DNA of 32,980 nucleotides from NCBI GenBank assembly GCA_022564995.1, contig JADFKK010000055.1, forward strand, positions 1-32,980, written 5' to 3'. A program made the position numbers and the translations under genes. Of this stretch, positions 1-7,407 are shown in pieces (position 1 is the first letter of the stretch; each line of letters begins with the position of its first letter). The DNA is from Planctomycetota bacterium. Lineage in GTDB: Bacteria; Planctomycetota; Planctomycetia; Pirellulales; JADFKK01. The notes beneath the pieces are model-generated. The model was not told the origin of the DNA. It searched no databases and worked only from the letters and a program-made list of their open reading frames with translations.

Positions 1-1
1 G

Positions 2-190
2 GACAGCGCGGGGAATCTGCACACAAACTTTCAGTTCGACGCCGGCGGAGAGTATCTGGCACTGACCCGATCCGACGGGAGCGTGGCCGACGAGTTTGCA
101 CCGAGCTACCCCAAGCAATTCAAAGACGTTTCCTACGGCGTCACGACGAGCGGTGTCGGGTTTTTCCCCGAACCGACGCCGGACGAAAGC
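2..190 (+). pseudogene. C-terminal-side fragment of a lamin-tail-like (LTD) domain protein
   Basis: The reading frame is open from base 2 and enters from outside the window. It reads like the end of a lamin-tail domain as found in large planctomycete surface proteins: residues such as EYLALTRSDGSVADEF, then FAPSYPKQ and DVSYGV, then a FFPEPTP motif that normally closes the domain. After about base 190 the frame no longer resembles the family and runs through DNA that belongs, on the other strand, to recO. The gene is therefore cut off at its 3' side. Family assignment is by eye and moderate; the truncation is inferred from the abrupt change of homology. Confidence 0.5.
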
Positions 191-428
191 GGCGCACGAG
201 CTTGGCCTCGGTCAGCAAGTCCAGGGCGTCGGTCGATTTGCGGAGGAACACTATTCGACAGACCGTGAGCAGGTCAAGAGCAGAGTCGAAAGGCCCCTTC
301 GGCCGCCGCCCCCCTTTCGCCATAGTCCCCAATTTTCCAAAGTCCCGCGTGAACAGCGTCAAGATGCAGCTCGTCTCGCTAAACGGCACGACTCGCAGCA
401 CCAGGGCAGTGGTTTTTTCGCTGGACAT
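176..428 (-). pseudogene. recO: RecO N-terminal fragment
   Basis: RecO helps RecF and RecR load RecA onto gapped DNA. The minus-strand frame from the ATG at 428 gives the hallmarks of the RecO OB-fold N-terminus: SEKTTALVLR, then FSETSCILTLFTRDFGKL, then AKGGRRPKGPF and LDLLTEAKLVRRFRP. A full RecO has about 240 residues; only about 80 remain before the frame runs into the oppositely oriented LTD fragment near base 180. The same frame is open upstream into the sulfatase fragment, so naive gene calling yields a false 230-residue sulfatase-RecO fusion. The codons upstream of the ATG look like former recO leader, not coding sequence. Almost certainly non-functional here. Confidence 0.7.
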
Positions 429-472
429 GAGCTCCAGCATAACAAAACCCGCCCGCATGGTTCGGGCAATTG

Positions 473-829
<357 letters not shown>

Positions 830-833
<4 letters not shown>

Positions 834-1039
834 TCTTCGCCACTGGGCTCCACGTAAGGATCATCGCGAGACAATTCGCCGTTGGGCAGTTCGTAGCAAA
901 GAACGCCGTCGATCGAGTAAACATTCGGCACACCCAATCGGCGGCTTTCTTCCTGGGCGCGGCGAACCGCCTGTTTCCCGATCCGCATAAGTTCGTCGGC
1001 ACGTCGATACGTGTCCAATCCGATTTGTGAATCAGCCAT
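830..1039 (-). CDS. Small conserved hypothetical protein, partner of zeta-toxin-like gene
   Basis: A 69-residue soluble protein starting MADSQIGLDTYRRADELMRI. It has an Arg/Glu-rich predicted helix (about residues 8-33), then a compact segment VPNVYSIDGVLCYELPNGE that looks like a beta hairpin. The chosen ATG at 1039 overlaps by 8 bases the end of the frame-restored zeta-toxin-like remnant upstream, and its TGA overlaps the ATG of the sulfatase fragment downstream; such tight packing argues that this start is right. A longer in-frame extension to 1138 is less likely because it covers that upstream coding sequence. By position it could be an antidote-like or accessory partner of the zeta-type kinase, but no function is demonstrated. 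The ORF itself looks intact although both neighbours are broken. Confidence 0.6.
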
Positions 1040-1290
1040 TGGTTTCGACTCCTGCAAGCTGCAAAAACTGAGAAAACAACTCTTCGTCACGAATTGACGT
1101 AGCATCGCCGGCACCCAGCGCAACATCGACGAAGTCACTTACCTGAATGGTACACCAGAGTCCAATCATCGGCAATTTGTCGATAGATGTTCCAGAAGTT
1201 CGTCAAACTCCGTGAAAAACGGCGGCGAGCGTCCATCTCAGAAACGTCGTGGCTTCCCTTGCGAACGCGCTCTTGTCTTGGCTCGTAGTA
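1032..1290 (-). pseudogene. Zeta-toxin-like (predicted ABC-type ATPase) C-terminal remnant, frameshifted
   Basis: The minus strand encodes the typical C-terminus of the zeta-toxin/predicted kinase family: ERVRKGSHDVSEMDARRRF, then SLTNFWNIYRQIADDWTLVY. After the residues HSG an extra A near 1138 shifts the frame into a stop. Dropping it restores SDFVDVALGAGDATSIRDEE and continues to a TGA at 1032-1034, which overlaps the start of the 69-residue gene. The N-terminal two thirds with the Walker A motif are absent; the group II intron remnant lies on that side. Seen: homology pattern and frameshift. Inferred: the gene was broken by intron insertion and a later deletion. Confidence 0.6.
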
Positions 1291-1369
1291 GCCGACCCGC
1301 AAGCGGGTGCCCCGAGCCGGGTAATGTCGGTGGAGCAAAGGGGCCTTAGTTCAAGGTCAGCGTCACCAG

Positions 1370-2206
1370 TGGCACGACAAGATTTACCGCAAAGATGTGC
1401 TCTGGACGGCCTGGCGGCGTTGCCTAATTAACGGTGGCGCTCCGGGTGTCGACGGACAGACGTTTGCGGATATCGAGAAGTACGGCGTCACGAAGTGGCT
1501 GGCCGAACTGATGGAGGAACTGCGAACGAAGAGTTATCGGCCTCAAGCCGTACGTCGTGTTTACATCCCCAAACCTGACGGGAAACAGCGTCCGCTCGGA
1601 ATCCCGACGATCAAGGACCGCGTCATCGAGACGGCGACCCTGATCGTACTGGAACCTCTCCGGTTACTTCGATTCCATTCCACACGCCGAACTGATGCAG
1701 TGCATTGCTCGACGTGTGAGCGACAAAGCCGTGCTGCACTTGGTGAAGCTCTGGCTCGTCGCAGCGGTGGATGAGAAGGACCACCGAGGGCGCATCCACC
1801 GTACAACTCGCAACAAAGACGAGGGACGAGGAAGCCCACAAGGCTCCCCGATTTCACCCTTGTTTGCGAATTTGTACATGCGACGTTTCGTATTGGGGTG
1901 GAAAATGTTGGGCCACGAACGTGTACTCCAGGCTCGCATCGTGAACTACGCCGACGACTTCGTGATCTGCTGCCGAGGCACCTCATGATTCGAGGATGGG
2001 CCAACTACTTTTCGTATGGATCGGTCAGCCGCGCCTATCGTGCCGTGGACTACCACGCGCGCGAGCGGCTTCGTCAGTGGCTGTGTCGTAAGCACAAGGT
2101 ACCTGGCAGGGGAACCGCACGATATCCCCTGCAATACGGGTATCAGAAACTGGGGCTCGTTGAGCTCCGACGCGAGCGACGCCGCTTTCCGCGTGCGAAA
2201 GCGTGA
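1370..2206 (+). pseudogene. ltrA: Group II intron reverse transcriptase/maturase, internally deleted
   Basis: Three consecutive pieces of one intron-encoded protein are visible. Piece 1 (frame of 1397): WTAWRRCLINGGAPGVDGQT to RPLGIPTIKDRVIETATLIVLEP, the RT-0/1/2 region. Piece 2 (frame of 1695): GYFDSIPHAELM to SPISPLFANLYM and the catalytic box as NYADDFVICCRG. Piece 3 (back in the frame of 1397): MIRGWANYFSYGSVSRAYRA to RRRFPRAKA, the GIIM maturase domain. About 40 residues are missing between pieces 1 and 2 and roughly 85-100 between 2 and 3, judged from the usual family layout. The intact protein would be about 420-450 residues. Both junctions change the frame, so no functional RT is made. 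Confidence 0.85.
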
Positions 2207-2218
2207 ATCCTTGTCCGA

Positions 2219-2265
2219 GAGCCGGATGCGGCCATGTTTCTGTTTCATGGCCGCACGTCCGGTTC
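2219..2265 (+). ncRNA. Group II intron domain V-like hairpin with enlarged tip
   Basis: Just 12 bases after the maturase stop the sequence starts GAGCCGGATGCGG and returns as CCGCACGTCCGGTTC. These are the two arms of group II domain V, including the 5' AGC of the catalytic triad and the two-base bulge on the 3' side. Domain V is normally 34 nt with a GNRA tetraloop. Here the stem continues through CCATG/CATGG and is capped by TTTCTGTTT, giving 47 nt. Seen: the arms and their complementarity. Inferred: this is the catalytic domain of the intron whose ORF lies upstream; the altered tip may mean it no longer docks normally. Confidence 0.65.
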
Positions 2266-2488
2266 GATGAGCGGTATGTGGAAACGGAGCAAGGTGGCGG
2301 ACATGAGGGCACCGGCAACCGAAAGGGCCGGCAACAGACCAAGCCTCCACCCAAACCACCGCGCCACATGCCGACTCTACTGTCCAGTCCCAACAGAGAA
2401 GAGGAACCGGTACTGGCCATCTCATATCACTCACGAATCTCCGGGAGCGGCCCCTTTTGTCGAGCCGGAGCTGAGGCTGAGTTGTGTA
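2266..2488. other. Gene-free stretch, probable intron 3' end and unknown flank
   Basis: No reading frame here resembles a protein family. The first part, GATGAGCGGTATGTGGAAAC onward, could be domain VI and the 3' end of the group II intron; a hairpin-prone GGGCACCGGC / GGGCCGGC segment lies at about 2308-2335. The rest, up to the transposase stop at 2489, shows no feature I can name. Confidence 0.35.
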
Positions 2489-2827
2489 TTAAGTCTCCAC
2501 GGCCTTGAAACATGCTTGCATTTTCTGCACGCTCGGCCGGCCACCCGTCACATACGGTTGTTGGTCGCGGACCATCCGCCAAATGATGGTCGTCAAGCGA
2601 CGCATCACAGCGACCCGAGCGATCTTTGAGCCGCGGCGGTCGGTCTTCTTTTTCGATCGCTTTTCCGGCTGGACCAGCACGGTCTGTTGGCAGTCGTACT
2701 CGTCGAGCATTTCCAGCAGCCAGTCGTTGAAGCCGCAGACTTCGAGAATCGCCACGAAGCCACCCTCCTCGTTGCGAAGATTCACGGTAATCTGCTTGCG
2801 GTGCTGGTCGATTCCAAGGTACAACAT
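2489..2827 (-). pseudogene. IS110-family transposase with two in-frame internal deletions
   Basis: The 112-residue ORF begins MLYLGIDQHRKQITVNLRNE, the start of the IS110/IS1111 DEDD (RuvC-like) domain. It jumps to GGFVAILEVCGFNDWLLEML and VLVQPEKRSKKKTDRR, then jumps directly into the C-terminal Tnp_20 end GSKIARVAVMRRLTTIIWRM and PYVTGG. A complete family member has about 330-400 residues. Missing are a linker after NEEG, the second half of the DEDD domain and most of the C-terminal domain. Both deletions keep the frame and join related short stretches (NEEG|GG; KKTDRR|RGSK), suggesting recombination between short repeats. It cannot be an active transposase alone but keeps both gene ends. 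Confidence 0.85.
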
Positions 2828-2831
2828 CAGA

Positions 2832-2896
2832 TGGTCCTCCTGCGTTTATTGGGGCGGTAAAAAACTCCAGCCCGTGTTAATACACCAGCAGGACCA
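2832..2896 (-). repeat. Inverted repeat in IS110-like left-end leader (possible bridge RNA)
   Basis: TGGTCCTCCTG at 2832-2842 pairs with CAGCAGGACCA at 2886-2896 (one mismatch), enclosing a 43-nt loop. The segment lies immediately upstream of the transposase ATG and contains its AGGAGG ribosome site, so folding could hide it. IS110-group elements are known to encode a structured bridge RNA in this leader; identifying this hairpin with that RNA is inference. Confidence 0.35.
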
Positions 2897-2912
2897 CTCT
2901 TTCATAGAATCA

Positions 2913-2973
2913 GGCGGCTTGTCCGCCCTTGCTCGGCTTATGTGTCCAATTGAGCAAGGGCGGGCAAGCCGCC
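2913..2973. repeat. Large near-perfect palindrome (22-bp arms)
   Basis: Arms at 2913-2934 and 2952-2973 are complementary over 22 bases with one mismatch, separated by 17 bases. The arms begin GGCGGCTTG and end CAAGCCGCC. It lies between the IS110 remnant and the DUF4139 gene. There is no T-run, so it is more like a REP/MITE-type palindrome than an intrinsic terminator. Confidence 0.7.
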
Positions 2974-3049
2974 CATGGCACCCCATTTTATTTCCCGGCT
3001 CGCAGCTACTAACGAGGCTGCCAGCGCAAGAACCCTAGGAGACGAAGCC

Positions 3050-4885
3050 ATGTTGAGAACGAACTGTTTTGTCCGTCGAGCGCTGCTGGCAGCGCTGGTC
3101 GCCTTCGCCACGACCGCCACAGCCACCGCCGCGCCCAAGGAAGTCTCCGGTCGCGTGACCGACGTGACGCTGTACCGCGGCCAGGCCCTGGTGACCCGCA
3201 CGATTCCACTCGAGGCGGCCAAGGGCGGTGTGGAGTTGATCGTCGGCAATCTGCCGGAAAACATCGTTGGCGATAGCTTGTTCGCCGAGGGTGGCGAGGG
3301 CATCGAAATCCGCGCCGTGCGATACCGCGCGCGGGCCGTCGGCCAGGAGCCCCGCGAAGAGGTCCGCAAGCTCGACGATGCGATCGAGGAGCTCTCCGAC
3401 AACATCGCGATGAATCAGATGGCGCAGCAACTCATGGCCAAGCGGGCCGCCTATCTCGACAAGCTGGAGGGTTTCGTGGCGCCGACCGCCAAGGCCGAGC
3501 TGTCCAAGGGCGTGTTGGACGCGGTGGCCCTGGAAAAGATCACCGAGTTCTCCTTCGCCCAGCGGCAGGAAATCGGCACGCAGCAGCTCAAACTGGCCAA
3601 AGAGTCGAAATCGTTTCAACGCACCCTGGCGCTGTTGCAGCGCAAGCGTTCCGAGCTGACCAACGGAGCCTCTCGCACCGTCCGCGAGGCAATCGTCTTC
3701 ATCGAAAAACGCATGGCGGAAAAAGCTACGCTGAAACTCAATTATCTCGTCAATGGCTGCGGCTGGTCGCCCACCTACGCGTTGCGGGCCAGCAAAGATC
3801 GCCAGCAGGTCGCCGTCGAGTATAGCGCCGTCATTTCGCAAATGAGCGGCGAGGATTGGAGCGGCGTCAAGTTGACGCTCTCGACCGCCTCGCCGGCCCT
3901 AAGCGCTTCGGGTTTGGGTCTGGCGCCGTTTCAGGTATCGCTCAGCCAAAACGGGCAGGCTCCCGGTCCGCCGGTGGTCGACTTGGCCAAGCAGCTTCAG
4001 TCGGTGCGCGGGCGGCAGCTAGCGGCAGTCGTTCAGAACAACACCGCCCGCAGCTTTCGCGACAACGTCGGCAACGGCTGGCTGGCCAATGCCGCGGCGA
4101 ACGAGTTTCAGAATTTCGAGTTGATCGGCGGCAAGGACGTGCTGCAAACGATTCGCGCCGTCAACATGCAGACGACCGAGGGGCCAAGTTTGAGCTACCA
4201 ACTCGAAGGCGCAGTCAGCCTGGCCAGTCGCTCCGATCAACAGATGATCCGCGTGATGACGGCGGCCCTGAAGAGCCGTTTCTATCACGTCGCCACGCCC
4301 GTGCTGACCAGCTTTGTCTATCGCGAGGCCGAGATGACCAACGACAGCCCCGAAGATCTGCTGGCCGGGCCGGTCACGGTTTATCTCGACGGCCGCTTCG
4401 TCGGACGCGGCGAGATTCCCACGGTCGCCCGTGGCGAGACGTTTTTGGTCGGCTTCGGCGTCGATCCGCAATTGCGGGCGCGTCGCGAGCTGGCCGAGCG
4501 GACCGACGAAGTTCAAGGCGGCAATCGCGAGTTGAGCTTGAGCTATCGGCTGGTGATTGAGAACTTCAAGGAGGAGGAGGCCAGCGTGCGGCTGCTCGAT
4601 CGGCTGCCCTACACCAAGCAATCGTCGCAGATTCGCGTCACGCTGGGCGAGTTGTCCGACAAGCTCAGCGACGACAAGCTCTATCTGCGTCGCGAGCGGT
4701 CCAAGGGCATCTTGCGTTGGGAAATCAAAGTGCCCGGCGGCGCCACGGCCGAAGACGCCCGCATCGTGGAGTACGGCTTCAAGGCCGAATTCGACCGTAA
4801 CTACCGTCTGGCGGCCGTCCCCAGCGGCAGCCGGCAGCAACAGCAAGAGTACGAGCAGCTCGAGCAGTTGCGTCGCAAACGCTAA
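3050..4885 (+). CDS. DUF4140/DUF4139 domain secreted protein
   Basis: A 611-residue exported protein. The start at 3050 follows AGGAG by seven bases and gives a clean signal peptide (RRALLAALVAFATTATATAA); an upstream in-frame ATG at 2975 lies in the palindrome and is rejected. Residues 30-90 form a DUF4140 N-terminal domain (VTDVTLYRGQALVTRTI). Residues about 105-215 are helical and charged, a likely coiled coil. The DUF4139 domain starts with LNYLVNGCGWSPTYALRAS and runs to the end, finishing with VPGGATAEDARIVEYGFKAE. A Gln-rich tail (RQQQQEYEQLEQLRRKR) closes the protein. This architecture is known as the MuiA-like family, whose biochemical role is unsettled; a periplasmic or surface assembly role is only a guess. 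It stands alone between two regions of gene debris. Confidence 0.85.
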   Translation: MLRTNCFVRRALLAALVAFATTATATAAPKEVSGRVTDVTLYRGQALVTRTIPLEAAKGGVELIVGNLPENIVGDSLFAEGGEGIEIRAVRYRARAVGQEPREEVRKLDDAIEELSDNIAMNQMAQQLMAKRAAYLDKLEGFVAPTAKAELSKGVLDAVALEKITEFSFAQRQEIGTQQLKLAKESKSFQRTLALLQRKRSELTNGASRTVREAIVFIEKRMAEKATLKLNYLVNGCGWSPTYALRASKDRQQVAVEYSAVISQMSGEDWSGVKLTLSTASPALSASGLGLAPFQVSLSQNGQAPGPPVVDLAKQLQSVRGRQLAAVVQNNTARSFRDNVGNGWLANAAANEFQNFELIGGKDVLQTIRAVNMQTTEGPSLSYQLEGAVSLASRSDQQMIRVMTAALKSRFYHVATPVLTSFVYREAEMTNDSPEDLLAGPVTVYLDGRFVGRGEIPTVARGETFLVGFGVDPQLRARRELAERTDEVQGGNRELSLSYRLVIENFKEEEASVRLLDRLPYTKQSSQIRVTLGELSDKLSDDKLYLRRERSKGILRWEIKVPGGATAEDARIVEYGFKAEFDRNYRLAAVPSGSRQQQQEYEQLEQLRRKR

Positions 4886-4924
4886 GGGCCAACTGCAACA
4901 CTCCTGTTTCGTCCCAACCTCACT

Positions 4925-4996
4925 GAACCCCAGCTCGAACCCTACGTCGAACCCTAGCCCGAACCCTAGCCTTGGCCGGAAGGCCAGGGTTCGAGG
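4925..4996. repeat. CGAACCCTA short repeats with a terminal hairpin
   Basis: Three copies of a CGAACCCTA-type unit occur at about 4936-4970. They are followed by CCTTGGCC-GGAA-GGCCAGGG, a stem with a GGAA tetraloop, and by GGGTTCG, which can pair with the repeat units. It lies 3' of the DUF4139 gene. There is no T-tract, so a terminator role is uncertain. Confidence 0.5.
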
Positions 4997-5019
4997 GGTG
5001 GGGCGCTGCTCGCACCGAT

Positions 5020-5301
5020 TTACTTCACACCACCAAGCGAGATCAGGTGGCTGAACGTGCGCACGTACAGCTTGCCGCCGGCGATGGCGGGGGTGCTGCG
5101 GGTGCCTTCGACGATGGAGTTGTGGGCGAGGTTTTGAACGTGTTGCTGGCGGCCAGCACGACGATTTGGCCGCTCGTATCGGCGCAGTAGAGCTTCCCAT
5201 CGGCGCAGACCGGCGAGCTCATGTAGTTTCCGCCGATGCGCTCTTGCCAGACGACGCGGCCGGTCTTGTGCTCGACGCAGGTGCCGATGCCGCGGTCGGA
5301 G
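5020..5301 (-). pseudogene. PQQ-like beta-propeller protein, C-terminal fragment, frameshifted
   Basis: On the minus strand, one frame reads SDRGIGTCVEHKTGRVVWQE, RIGGNYMSSPVCADGKLYCA and TSGQIVVLAASNTFK, typical blades of PQQ/WD40-like exported propellers. Near 5135 the frame shifts, and the last blade continues as LAHNSIVEGTRSTPAIAGG and KLYVRTFSHLISLGG before the stop at 5020. The usual 400-450 residue protein is reduced to about 90 residues. The upstream part is replaced by an AAA ATPase fragment at about 5301. One continuous minus-strand ORF happens to cross both pieces but mixes true and false frames. Confidence 0.7.
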
Positions 5302-5580
5302 ATCCACGACCTGCTTAACGTCGAGGGCCGTAACGAAGTCGTCGAACAGCACGATACCCGGCGTGTCGAGATAAAACAGCTCCGGCACGCTGCGCTCGGC
5401 GCGGGCTTGCTCGTACTCCTCGGCCGTCACGCTTCGCCAGGCCAAGCCGAGGCGACGACATTCCGACGCCAGCCAGCGACAGGCCATCGTCTTGCCGTTT
5501 CCGGGCGATCCGAGCAGCATCACGCCGCGTTTGACCGACGCGCCGTACTTGCGCAGGGCCGCCGGCTTGTCCAGGCGATT
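5301..5580 (-). pseudogene. AAA-type ATPase fragment
   Basis: The minus-strand frame encodes LRKYGASVKRGVMLLGSPGN with the Walker A motif GSPGNGKT, the following helix ACRWLASECRRLGL, and a Walker B-like strand GIVLFDDFVTALDV. Homology stops there: sensor 1, the arginine finger and the C-terminal lid are absent, and PQQ-propeller sequence begins. Upstream of about 5580 the frame stays open to 5871 but no longer resembles an ATPase. This is a central slice of an ATPase gene, not a working enzyme. Confidence 0.65.
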
Positions 5581-5882
5581 CGATGTCGCCGCTTCGCGGC
5601 TGATTTGCGCAACTTCAAAACTTACGTTTCGGGGCTCGCCATGAAAAAATGCGACACTTATTTCTCGAACGACCGCTAAGTCGGTTCGACGCGCCAAGGG
5701 GCGTGCTCTTTCGCCCCACATGGGCCATTGGGCACGGTTGATCGTCCTGTTTTCCTCTCTACTTTGGCGCGCTAGCTTGTCTGCGGCGTCGCCGTGCGTT
5801 AGAACTACGTGCCGGGCGTTGCGAGTCTGAGTTCTTGCGAATTCAGCTACCGATTCGGGTTCCTCAGGCAAGAGGAGAATTC
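5581..5882. other. Gene-free stretch upstream of exported-protein cluster
   Basis: The minus-strand frame is open here, but its translation has no recognisable family and is probably chance reading of GC-rich DNA. The last 15 bases hold a good ribosome site (AAGAGGAG) for the gene at 5883. I see no clear promoter, RNA gene or repeat. Confidence 0.4.
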
Positions 5883-6548
5883 ATGATGCGATTGCTGTAC
5901 CTTCTCGCTGTGTTGGCGATCCTCCCGCTCGGCACGGCTTGTCATGCCCGAGCAGACAACACGCGCGCGGTGCGCTGGACCTTCGAGGACGCCACGGTGG
6001 GCAAGCTGCCCGGTGACTGGTCGTCCGCCAAGACCGGCAAGGGCGAGGGCAGCGTTTGGAAGGTGATCGACGATGAGTCGGCGCCGGCCGGATCGCACGT
6101 GCTGGCTCAGACGTCGTCGGCCGGCCCGAATCCGCTGTTCAATCTGTGCGTCCTCAAAAAGTCCAAGTACAAGGATCTCGATCTGAGCGTTTCGTTCAAG
6201 GCAGTCAAGGGCAAGATCGACCGGGGCGGCGGCCCGGTGTGGCGATACCAGGACGCGGACAATTACTACATCGCCCGCATGAACCCGCTGGAGGATAATT
6301 ACCGCGTCTACAAAGTGGTCGCGGGCAGGCGCCGGCAACTGGCCTCCGCGGATGTTAAAGCCGCGGCCGGCAAGTGGCACACCCTGCGCATCGTTCAGCG
6401 GGGCAGCCACATTCAATGTTATCTCAACGACAAGCTGCACTTGGACGTGAAAGACGACACATTCAAGAAGGCCGGCCAAGTCGGCCTCTGGACGAAGGCG
6501 GACGCGGTTACGTCGTTTGACGATTTGAAGGTGGTTGAGACGAAGTAA
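5883..6548 (+). CDS. Secreted concanavalin-like (DUF1080/GH16-type fold) protein
   Basis: A 221-residue exported protein. The ATG at 5883 follows AAGAGGAG by six bases. The signal peptide is LLYLLAVLAILPLGTACHARA. The mature part has the lectin-like jelly-roll pattern of planctomycete DUF1080-type proteins: RWTFEDATVGKLPGDW near the start, LDLSVSFKAVKGKIDRGGGP, YYIARMNPLEDNYRVYKV, KWHTLRIVQRGSHIQCYLND and the closing strand GQVGLWTKADAVTSFDDLKV. Such domains bind or occasionally cleave carbohydrate; no catalytic residues can be assigned here. It heads a run of three same-strand exported proteins; the gap to the next gene is 45 bases. Confidence 0.75.
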   Translation: MMRLLYLLAVLAILPLGTACHARADNTRAVRWTFEDATVGKLPGDWSSAKTGKGEGSVWKVIDDESAPAGSHVLAQTSSAGPNPLFNLCVLKKSKYKDLDLSVSFKAVKGKIDRGGGPVWRYQDADNYYIARMNPLEDNYRVYKVVAGRRRQLASADVKAAAGKWHTLRIVQRGSHIQCYLNDKLHLDVKDDTFKKAGQVGLWTKADAVTSFDDLKVVETK

Positions 6549-6593
6549 TGCGCGTCGTAGCGCGGCTGCAGATGGTGACGTTTGAGGAGGCCC

Positions 6594-7394
6594 ATGATGG
6601 ATCGCGTCTTGGCAAAGGCCGCAGCATTTGTGTGGGTCGCCGTGGTCTTTTGCGGCTGCGGCGAGGACGCGGTTCAGCCCCAGCCAAGCGAGTCCCAGCC
6701 AGGCAAGCCCCAGCCAATCGAATCTGCCCAAACCACGCCCGAGCCCACGGGGGCCATTGAGGGAACGGTTCGATTCGTCGGCCAAACCATCCCGATTTCC
6801 ACGATGGTTCCGGTCGGGGCCGACCCGCAGTACTGTGGCCACCAGCACTCGAAGGAGGATTACGTCATCGATGCCGACAGCCGCGGCATCCGTTACGTCA
6901 TCGTCCATCTGAAACGCCGGGGGTTGAAGGATTGGCCGGACACCAAGCCGGGACATCTGGTGCTGGACAACAAGGACTGCCGCTTTGAGCCGCACGCGGC
7001 CGTGCTGACGGTCGGCAGCACGATCGAGCTGCGCAACAGTGACACGATCTTCCATACCACCCACGCGTACTTCGGCGCGTCGTTCAACTTCGCCCTGCCG
7101 GAGAAAGGCAGCAGCGTCACATACGTGATTCAAGAAACTGGATTGACCCAGATCCGCTGCGACAAGCACGGCTGGATGAACGCCTTCATTCGCGTCGATC
7201 GACATCCGCTGCACGCGGTCAGCGACGCACAAGGGCGCTTCAACATTTCCGGCGTGCCGCCGGGGCAGTACACGCTAGTGGCCTGGCACGAAAAGTTCGA
7301 TAAAATGGAGACGCCGATCGTCGTGCAAGCGGGCAAGACAGAGCAGCCGGAATTGACCTATCCCATTCCAAATGAGAACCAAGTTTCCCCCTAA
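6594..7394 (+). CDS. Cupredoxin-like (type-1 copper) lipoprotein with regulatory-like domain
   Basis: A 266-residue protein with GAGGAGG just upstream; ATG 6594 or 6597 could both serve. A hydrophobic leader ends at VVFCGCGED, a plausible though imperfect lipobox. A Gln/Pro-rich linker (QPQPSESQPGKPQPIE) follows, encoded by a short DNA repeat. The central domain shows NSDTIFHTTH and later CDKHGWM. The spacing His...Cys-x2-His-x2-Met matches a type-1 copper site of plastocyanin/cupredoxin folds. The C-terminal 60 residues (DAQGRFNISGVPPGQYTLVA) look like a carboxypeptidase-regulatory beta sandwich. Known relatives are annotated as methylamine-utilisation-like or plastocyanin-like proteins. A cell-surface electron carrier or copper sensor is inferred. 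The gene ends 13 bases before the next ORF. Confidence 0.75.
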   Translation: MMDRVLAKAAAFVWVAVVFCGCGEDAVQPQPSESQPGKPQPIESAQTTPEPTGAIEGTVRFVGQTIPISTMVPVGADPQYCGHQHSKEDYVIDADSRGIRYVIVHLKRRGLKDWPDTKPGHLVLDNKDCRFEPHAAVLTVGSTIELRNSDTIFHTTHAYFGASFNFALPEKGSSVTYVIQETGLTQIRCDKHGWMNAFIRVDRHPLHAVSDAQGRFNISGVPPGQYTLVAWHEKFDKMETPIVVQAGKTEQPELTYPIPNENQVSP

Positions 7395-7407
7395 GGAGGA
7401 CTCCACC

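Noticed and set aside
4019..5200. 393-codon minus-strand ORF opposite the DUF4139 gene
   Set aside because: It mirrors the plus-strand gene, is rich in Leu/His/Gln artefacts and has no recognisable domain.
5581..5871. N-terminal extension of the AAA ATPase frame
   Set aside because: Open frame only; composition and sequence do not match ATPase N-termini, so it is left as non-coding.
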